Assembly: GCA_026398675.1 (NCBI GenBank) | Contig: JAPLSK010000159.1 | Coordinates: 1-28,047, forward strand | Direction: 5' to 3' | DNA length: 28,047 nucleotides | From: a bacterium | GTDB taxonomy: Bacteria; RBG-13-66-14 | Shown: in pieces, positions 23,091-28,047 of the stretch | Numbering within the stretch: the first letter of the stretch is position 1 | Layout: each line of letters opens with the position of its first letter | Program-made: the position numbers and the translations under genes | The notes under the pieces: generated by a model | What the model was told of the DNA's origin: nothing | Seen by the model: only the letters and a program-made list of their open reading frames with translations | Database searches by the model: none

Positions 23091-24245
23091 ATGAAGAAAA
23101 AGCACTTTTTTACCTCGGAGTCCGTCACCGAGGGGCACCCGGACAAGATAGCCGATCAAATTTCCGACGGGGTTTTAGACTCCGCGCTGGAACAGGATAT
23201 CCATTCCCGTGTGGCCTGCGAGACACTGGTCACCACCGGTCTGGCCATCGTCACCGGGGAGATTACCACCAACGGGTTTATAGACATCCCGAGCATCGTC
23301 CGGGGGACGGTGAAGGAGATAGGTTACACCGACGCCCGCATGGGCTTCGATTACGAGTCCATCGGGATTCTCTCGGCCATAGATCCCCAGTCCCCGGACA
23401 TCGCCCAGGGCGTGAATGAGTCATCCGCCCACGAGCAGGGCGCCGGCGACCAGGGGCTGATGTTCGGCTACGCCACCGATGAGACGCCGGAGCTGATGCC
23501 CTTGACCGCGTCTTTGGCCCACAAGCTGGCGATGCGGCTGGCCGAGGTGCGCAAGACCGGCGTCGTCTCCCATCTGCGTCCCGACGGCAAGACCCAGGTC
23601 ACGGTGGAGTACGCCGACGGAGAGCCCCGCCGGGTGAAAACGGTGATCATCGCCGCCCAGCACGACGAGGAAGTTCTGCCCGAGAAGCTGGCGCAGGCGA
23701 TAAAAGCCGAGGTCATCGCCAAGGTCATCCAGCCGGAGTGGCTGGACTCCGAGACGGAGTACCACATCAACGGAACCGGGAGGTTCACCTTCGGCGGCCC
23801 GCAGGCCGACGCCGGCCTCACCGGTCGCAAGATAATCGTGGACACCTACGGCGGCCACGGCGCCCACGGGGGCGGCTGCTTCTCCGGCAAGGACCCGTCG
23901 AAGGTGGACCGCTCGGCCAGCTACATGGCCCGTTACATCGCCAAAAATATCGTCGCCGCCGGACTGGCCCGCACGCTCGAGCTCCAGTTGGCGTACTGCA
24001 TCGGGGTGGCCCAGCCGGTGAGCATCCTCGTCGAAACCTTCGGCACGGCCAAGGTGGACGAGGAGGCCCTCGAGCGCGCGGTGCGAAAAATCTTCGATCT
24101 GCGGCCCAAAGCCATCATCGAGCGGCTGGACCTGCTCCGCCCCATCTACAAGAAGACCGCCGCCTACGGCCACTTCGGCCGGGAGCTGCCCGAATTCACC
24201 TGGGAGAAGACCGACGCGGTCTCCGACCTCCACAACGCGGTGTAA
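23091..24245 (+). CDS. metK: S-adenosylmethionine synthetase, 384 aa
   Basis: Makes S-adenosylmethionine from methionine and ATP; cytosolic tetramer. Signature elements are FTSESVTEGHPDKIADQISD at the N-terminus, GAGDQGLMFGYATDETPELM (ATP-binding) in the middle, and the GGGCFSGKDPSKVDRSASYM loop. Length is usual. ATG 23091 lies five bases after GGAGGGAG; the in-frame TTG 23088 directly before it is less likely. It leads an operon containing, after a formyltransferase-like gene, ahcY, which removes the S-adenosylhomocysteine produced by methylation. No SAM riboswitch is visible in the short leader. Confidence 0.97.
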   Translation: MKKKHFFTSESVTEGHPDKIADQISDGVLDSALEQDIHSRVACETLVTTGLAIVTGEITTNGFIDIPSIVRGTVKEIGYTDARMGFDYESIGILSAIDPQSPDIAQGVNESSAHEQGAGDQGLMFGYATDETPELMPLTASLAHKLAMRLAEVRKTGVVSHLRPDGKTQVTVEYADGEPRRVKTVIIAAQHDEEVLPEKLAQAIKAEVIAKVIQPEWLDSETEYHINGTGRFTFGGPQADAGLTGRKIIVDTYGGHGAHGGGCFSGKDPSKVDRSASYMARYIAKNIVAAGLARTLELQLAYCIGVAQPVSILVETFGTAKVDEEALERAVRKIFDLRPKAIIERLDLLRPIYKKTAAYGHFGRELPEFTWEKTDAVSDLHNAV

Positions 24246-24275
24246 CGAAACGAAGTGACGCCTCTCCGGCGAACC
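24246..24275 (+). repeat. Degenerate copy of the 29-30-bp repeat
   Basis: Begins at the base after the metK stop: CGAAACGAAGTGACGCCTCT, then CCGGCGAACC. It aligns with the array unit at 22745-22774 with several changes. Confidence 0.4.
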
Positions 24276-24322
24276 TTTTCGACGGTCACGAGGCTGTCCC
24301 CTTCGACCTCTCATGGCCACCG

Positions 24323-26032
24323 ATGGCTCTATCGGCTTCTCAGCGGTTCCGCTTCGGGGTGATGCTCGACGAGCCCCGGCTCGCCGGTTGGCAGATAAGG
24401 TGTCTCGAAGCGTTGAGATCGGTCGAGGGGGTGGCGCCGGCGCTTTTCATCCTCAACGCCGACGCGCGTAGGTCCTGGTTCAAGAGGTTTCTGCGGGTTC
24501 TCTTCTCGCGCGATTTCCCCTTCGCCGTTTACTCCAGGTTGTTCGTTCACGCCCCCTGTCTCGAGAAGCGCGAACTGCCGCGCGACCTCGACGGGGTGCC
24601 CGTTTTATCCTGCCGGGTGACCACCAAAGGCCGCTTCTCCCAATATTTCACCGAGGAGGACCTGGAGGCAATCCGCGGCCATCGGCTGGACTTCATCCTG
24701 CGCTTCGGTTTCAACATCATCCGGGGCGGGATACTCGAGGCGGCCAGGTTCGGCGTCTGGTCCTTCCACCACGGGGACGAGAGGCGCTATCGGGGTTCAC
24801 CGCCCTGTTTCTGGGAGGTATACCACAGTGATCCGGTCACCGGCACGATTCTCCAGCGGCTCACGGACAGGCTCGATGGCGGGATTGTGCTGAAACGGCA
24901 TTACTACGTGACGGATAAGCATTCATATACGAATAACTTGAGTAAAGCCCTCCGCGCCGGCGCCGCCATGCCGGCCCAGGTGTGCCGGGACATCCAAAAC
25001 GGGAACGCCGGCTACCTGGATGATCCCCCCTCCGCGACGAAGGCGCCGATTCGTTACAACCCCACCTTCTTCCGGCTGGTCCGTTTCCTGGGCGGACAAT
25101 CGGTGAGAATGCTCAAGCGGTTGGTCTCCCACTATTTTCTGCATGAAACCTGGAACGTGGGGATAGTTAACCAACCCATAGAGGGCTTTCTCGAAGACCG
25201 GCGGCCTCTCGACATAGAATGGCTGCCGGAGGCTCCCCGTGGGCGGTTCTACGCCGACTGTTTCGGGGTCGCCCGCGCCACGGGCGGGGGAACCGTCTTC
25301 CTGGAGCACTACGACCACCGGAAGGGACGGGGGGAGATCGGCTGCGTGGACGTGCCCCGCGAGGGATTATCCGCGGCCCTCCCGCCCGTCGCCGCAATCC
25401 GAGAGCCGTACCACCTGTCCTACCCCTTCCTCATCTCGTCCGACGGCGAGATTTTCTGTCTCCCCGAGGCCACGGAGAGCGGAAATTTGACCCTCTATCG
25501 GGCGGTAGATTTCCCCCGCCGGTGGACGAGGGAGAAGGTGCTCGTGAATGACGTCCGCGCCGTCGATCCCACGGTCGTGCATCACGACGGATTATGGTGG
25601 CTTTTTTTCTGCGGGGATGAGCCCGACATCCCCCTTTATGTCTGGTACTCGGACAGCCTCCTGGGAACCTGGAGACCCTGCGAAAACAATCCGGTCAAGG
25701 TGGATGTTCGTTGCTCCCGTTCCGCGGGGACGCCTTTCATCCACGGCGGCGCCCTCTACCGGCCGGTCCAGGATTGCTCGTCGGATTACGGCAGGCGCGT
25801 GTTTCTGATGCGGGTGAGGCGGCTCACGCCCACCTGTTTCGAGGAGGAGCCGGTTTCCTCCGTCGCGCCGGAGCCGTCTTCCCCCTACCCCCATGGGTTG
25901 CACACACTGTCCGCCTTCGGTAAAAAAACCCTGGTGGACGGCAAACGGTTGCGCTACACTCCCTTCAAGCTGTTGTATCAGTTGCCGCGAATTGGAGATT
26001 CTCTGAGACGCTTTACCGGACGTACGGTTTGA
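24323..26032 (+). CDS. Formyltransferase-like domain fused to a beta-propeller domain, 569 aa
   Basis: Residues from about 10 to 235 follow the formyltransferase fold: FGVMLDEPRLAGWQIRCLEAL at the start, DFILRFGFNIIRGGIL, then the active-site stretch FH149-H150-GDERRYRGSPPCFWE and DRLDGGIVL. This is equivalent to HxSLLPxYRGxxP...LDxG of formyltransferases. From about 300 on, the sequence resembles the five-bladed propeller seen in the N-terminal domain of plant GINT1 and in GH43-like proteins (YADCFGV, YHLSYPFLISSDGEIFCLPE, DPTVVHHDGLWWLFF, GTPFIHGGALYRPVQD). Such fusions are usually found with surface-glycan genes. No signal peptide is present. ATG 24323 is chosen because the frame upstream overlaps metK; the ribosome site is poor. 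The reaction and substrate are unknown. Confidence 0.75.
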   Translation: MALSASQRFRFGVMLDEPRLAGWQIRCLEALRSVEGVAPALFILNADARRSWFKRFLRVLFSRDFPFAVYSRLFVHAPCLEKRELPRDLDGVPVLSCRVTTKGRFSQYFTEEDLEAIRGHRLDFILRFGFNIIRGGILEAARFGVWSFHHGDERRYRGSPPCFWEVYHSDPVTGTILQRLTDRLDGGIVLKRHYYVTDKHSYTNNLSKALRAGAAMPAQVCRDIQNGNAGYLDDPPSATKAPIRYNPTFFRLVRFLGGQSVRMLKRLVSHYFLHETWNVGIVNQPIEGFLEDRRPLDIEWLPEAPRGRFYADCFGVARATGGGTVFLEHYDHRKGRGEIGCVDVPREGLSAALPPVAAIREPYHLSYPFLISSDGEIFCLPEATESGNLTLYRAVDFPRRWTREKVLVNDVRAVDPTVVHHDGLWWLFFCGDEPDIPLYVWYSDSLLGTWRPCENNPVKVDVRCSRSAGTPFIHGGALYRPVQDCSSDYGRRVFLMRVRRLTPTCFEEEPVSSVAPEPSSPYPHGLHTLSAFGKKTLVDGKRLRYTPFKLLYQLPRIGDSLRRFTGRTV

Positions 26033-26044
26033 CGAGGAGTTTTC

Positions 26045-27298
26045 GTGAAAAACGATGTCAGCGACCTGAGCCTGGCCCCCGAGGGTAAGCTCAAGATTGA
26101 ATGGGCCGAGCGCCAGATGCCCACCCTGCGCCTCGTGCGGGAGCGCTTCGAGCGGGAGCGCCCCCTCGCCGGGCTCACCCTGGCCTGTTGCCTCCACGTC
26201 ACCACGGAGACCGCCAACCTGATGCGGACCCTGGTGACGGGCGGGGCCGAAGTCTACCTCTGCGCCTCCAACCCCCTCTCGACCCAGGACCAGACCGCCG
26301 CCAGCCTGGTGAGCGATTACGGCGTCAACGTCTTCGCCCGGTACGGTGAGGATTCGAAGACCTACTACTCCCACCTGCGCGCCTGTCTGGACGCCGGTCC
26401 CGACATCACCATGGACGACGGCGCCGACCTGGTTTCCACCATGCACACCGAGTACCCCGGGCTGCTGAAGACCGTCCTGGGCTCCACCGAGGAGACCACC
26501 ACCGGGGTCATCCGGCTGCGGGCCATGGAGGCCGACGGCGCCCTGAAAATCCCGGTCATCGCCGTCAACGACGCCGACACCAAGCACCTCTTCGACAACC
26601 GCTACGGCACCGGCCAGTCCACGCTGGACGGCATCCTGCGCGCCACCAACACGCTCATCGCCGGAAGCGTCTTCGTGATCGCCGGTTACGGCTGGTGCGG
26701 CCACGGGGTCGCCGCCCGGGCCAAGGGGCAGGGGGCCAGCGTCATCATCACCGAGATAAACCCCGTCAGGGCCCTGGAGGCGGTCATGGACGGCTTCCGG
26801 GTGATGCACATGGACGAGGCCGCGCCGCTGGGCGACATTTTCGTCACCGTCACCGGCAACCGCGACGTCATCGCCCTGGACCACTTCGACTCGATGAAGG
26901 ACGGGGCCATCGTGGCCAACGCCGGTCACTTCAACGTCGAAATCCAGGTGGAGGAGCTGCGGGCCTACGCGACGAGGCGGCGTGAGATTCGCCCCAACCT
27001 GGTCGAGTACACCCTGCCGAAGGGGCACGCGGTCTTCGTCCTGGGCGAGGGTCGCCTGGTGAACCTCGCCGCCGCCGAGGGGCACCCGGCCAAGGTGATG
27101 GACCTATCCTTCTGCGGGCAGGCCCTGGCCGCTGAATTCCTGAAAAAAACCACCGGGCTGGCGCCTCGGGTTCACACCTTCCCGGCCGAGGTGGATTCCA
27201 CAATCGCCACGCTCAAACTCGAGAGCATGGGCGTCGCCATAGACGTCCTGACTGAACGGCAGCGGAAGTACCTCGCATCCTGGCGCGAGGGCACTTAG
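26045..27298 (+). CDS. ahcY: Adenosylhomocysteinase, 417 aa
   Basis: Reversibly hydrolyses S-adenosylhomocysteine to adenosine and homocysteine with bound NAD+; cytosolic. Family segments are present: LACCLHVTTETANLMRTLVTGGAEV, SNPLSTQDQTAA, MDDGADLVSTMH, GSTEETTTGVIRL, the NAD motif AG214-Y-G216-W-C-G219, and NAGHFNVEI. It is the shorter form of about 415 residues, seen in archaea and many thermophilic or uncultured bacteria. GTG 26045 follows GAGGAG (26034-26039) and lies 12 bases after the formyltransferase-like gene. With metK in the same operon it closes the SAM cycle. Confidence 0.96.
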   Translation: MKNDVSDLSLAPEGKLKIEWAERQMPTLRLVRERFERERPLAGLTLACCLHVTTETANLMRTLVTGGAEVYLCASNPLSTQDQTAASLVSDYGVNVFARYGEDSKTYYSHLRACLDAGPDITMDDGADLVSTMHTEYPGLLKTVLGSTEETTTGVIRLRAMEADGALKIPVIAVNDADTKHLFDNRYGTGQSTLDGILRATNTLIAGSVFVIAGYGWCGHGVAARAKGQGASVIITEINPVRALEAVMDGFRVMHMDEAAPLGDIFVTVTGNRDVIALDHFDSMKDGAIVANAGHFNVEIQVEELRAYATRRREIRPNLVEYTLPKGHAVFVLGEGRLVNLAAAEGHPAKVMDLSFCGQALAAEFLKKTTGLAPRVHTFPAEVDSTIATLKLESMGVAIDVLTERQRKYLASWREGT

Positions 27299-27322
27299 AA
27301 CCGGCTGACGGGGTGGGAGAAC

Positions 27323-27928
27323 ATGCTGTACCGACTCGGGGTGACGGTTGGATTGGCGCTGGTCCTGGGGCTCCTCCCGGCTGCCTGCGAACGGGCGGGA
27401 GAGCCGGTGGAGGACGTCGTGGAACGGACGACGGCGGCCTTCGAACCGGCCAACCCATGGCCCCTTTTCAACGACACGCTCGGCTTCGTACTCTACTATG
27501 ACCGTGATTTCTGGGATCGCGCCCACGCGACGGAAACTCCCGACGGCTTGGGCGTGGTCGTCATGAGCTCCAAGCAACAGCACGAGGTGCTGCGCGTCGT
27601 CGTCACGGCGGTGCCCGAGGGGGTTCTCCTGCCGGCCAGCGTGGCGAAACAGGTGGAAACGCTCACCGCCGAGCTGCCGCGTTTCGAGCGTCTCGGTGAG
27701 GAACGGGTTTTAATCGCCGGAGTGGAGGGGCGCCGCCTGGATTACACATTCCTCGAGGACAAGGTGACGATGCGGGTGAGCGAGTACCACTTCTACGCCG
27801 ACGGCCGGTACTTCATCCTGGGGCTGGCGGCGGAGGAGCCGCGGTGGGAAGCCTTTGCGCCGCAGGCCCTGGCCATCGCGACCGGGTTCCGGGTAATAGA
27901 ACCGAAGACCGCGCCGCAGAAGTGGTGA
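27323..27928 (+). CDS. Lipoprotein, possibly DcrB/PsbP-like, 201 aa
   Basis: ATG 27323 follows GGTGGGAG and gives a lipoprotein signal (MLYRLGVTVGLALVLGLLPAAC, Cys22). The mature domain has alternating strands: FNDTLGFVLYYDRDFWDR, LRVVVTAVPEGV, VAKQVETLTAEL, VEGRRLDYTF, MRVSEYHFYADGRYFILGLAAEEPRWEAF. These resemble the DcrB/PsbP-like fold, where a short membrane-anchored domain binds an unknown partner. The assignment is by pattern only. It is 24 bases after ahcY and ends the operon before a strong terminator. Confidence 0.75.
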   Translation: MLYRLGVTVGLALVLGLLPAACERAGEPVEDVVERTTAAFEPANPWPLFNDTLGFVLYYDRDFWDRAHATETPDGLGVVVMSSKQQHEVLRVVVTAVPEGVLLPASVAKQVETLTAELPRFERLGEERVLIAGVEGRRLDYTFLEDKVTMRVSEYHFYADGRYFILGLAAEEPRWEAFAPQALAIATGFRVIEPKTAPQKW

Positions 27929-27967
27929 TATGCCGTTCGGTTCACCCATCACCGTGAGCCTGAATGT

Positions 27968-27997
27968 AGAGCGGGGATTTTGGTCCCCGCTCTTTTT
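27968..27997 (+). terminator. Intrinsic terminator of the metK-ahcY operon
   Basis: AGAGCGGGGA (27968-27977) pairs perfectly with TCCCCGCTCT (27984-27993) around TTTTGG, followed by TTTT. It shares its flank with the palindrome at 7041-7067. Confidence 0.9.
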
Positions 27998-28031
27998 AAG
28001 GCAGCCCTCACCCCGCCCCGTGTTCCGCAAA

Positions 28032-28047
28032 TTGCGATGACGTAGGG
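28032..28047 (-). repeat. 16-bp word shared with 22834-22849
   Basis: TTGCGATGACGTAGGG is the exact reverse complement of CCCTACGTCATCGCAA at 22834-22849. It runs to the window edge, so the shared element may be longer. Confidence 0.5.

Noticed and set aside
25592..27085. Long minus-strand open frame (497 codons) antisense to ahcY and the fusion gene
   Set aside because: Same reason: low-complexity G/V/D-rich shadow opposite well-recognised proteins.

Overview
The window is GC-rich, and its genes are packed on both strands in short operons. The organism looks like a Gram-negative bacterium. It has several lipoproteins, two PorV/PorQ-family outer-membrane proteins, a secreted M6-type protein with a FlgD-like C-terminal sorting domain, a beta-barrel fusion and an AsmA-like protein. 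TGA is used as an ordinary stop by many genes, so the code is standard. Gene content and dispersed GC-rich palindromes suggest an uncultured lineage of the FCB/Coatesbacteria type. That placement is inference; no rRNA is present.

Layout: 1-1025 (-) holds two lipoprotein genes. 1232-3329 (+) holds a GT4 glycosyltransferase, a small unknown protein and a secreted thioredoxin-fold protein. The last has an in-frame TGA exactly at the first position of its CxxC motif, so it is a strong selenoprotein candidate (UPSC). 3336-3560 is a degenerate 61-bp tandem repeat. 3592-5636 (+) holds a geranylgeranyl-reductase-like gene, broken by an internal deletion and frameshift, and a DGGGP-synthase-like UbiA prenyltransferase. 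5736-6913 (+) is a FlgT-like/beta-barrel fusion, also broken by an internal deletion and frameshift. 7082-9875 (-) holds a cyclase, a beta-propeller lipoprotein and a PorV-like protein. 9964-14446 (-) is a core run: Yip1 protein, inositol-3-phosphate synthase, CDP-alcohol phosphatidyltransferase, GAPDH, RecO and tRNA-Leu(GAG). 14610-15883 (+) is a cluster of small cysteine-rich proteins plus a VOC protein whose start has been invaded by a 29-bp dispersed repeat. 15949-19588 (-) holds a TetR regulator and an AsmA-like gene split by an in-frame TGA. 19853-22620 (+) holds the M6 protein, whose HExxH motif is degenerate, and a PorV partner. 22621-23090 is a repeat-bearing intergenic region. 23091-27928 (+) holds metK, a formyltransferase-like/propeller fusion, ahcY and a lipoprotein.

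Themes: (i) lipid head-group and ether-lipid chemistry (inositol phosphate synthase with CDP-alcohol transferase; UbiA with GGR); (ii) the SAM cycle (metK and ahcY); (iii) cell-envelope export (PorV proteins, FlgD-like sorting domain, AsmA). The best leads are the candidate selenoprotein, the 29-bp repeat that inserted into a gene and moved its start, the pseudo-protease next to a PorV gene, and the second in-frame TGA followed by a strong hairpin.
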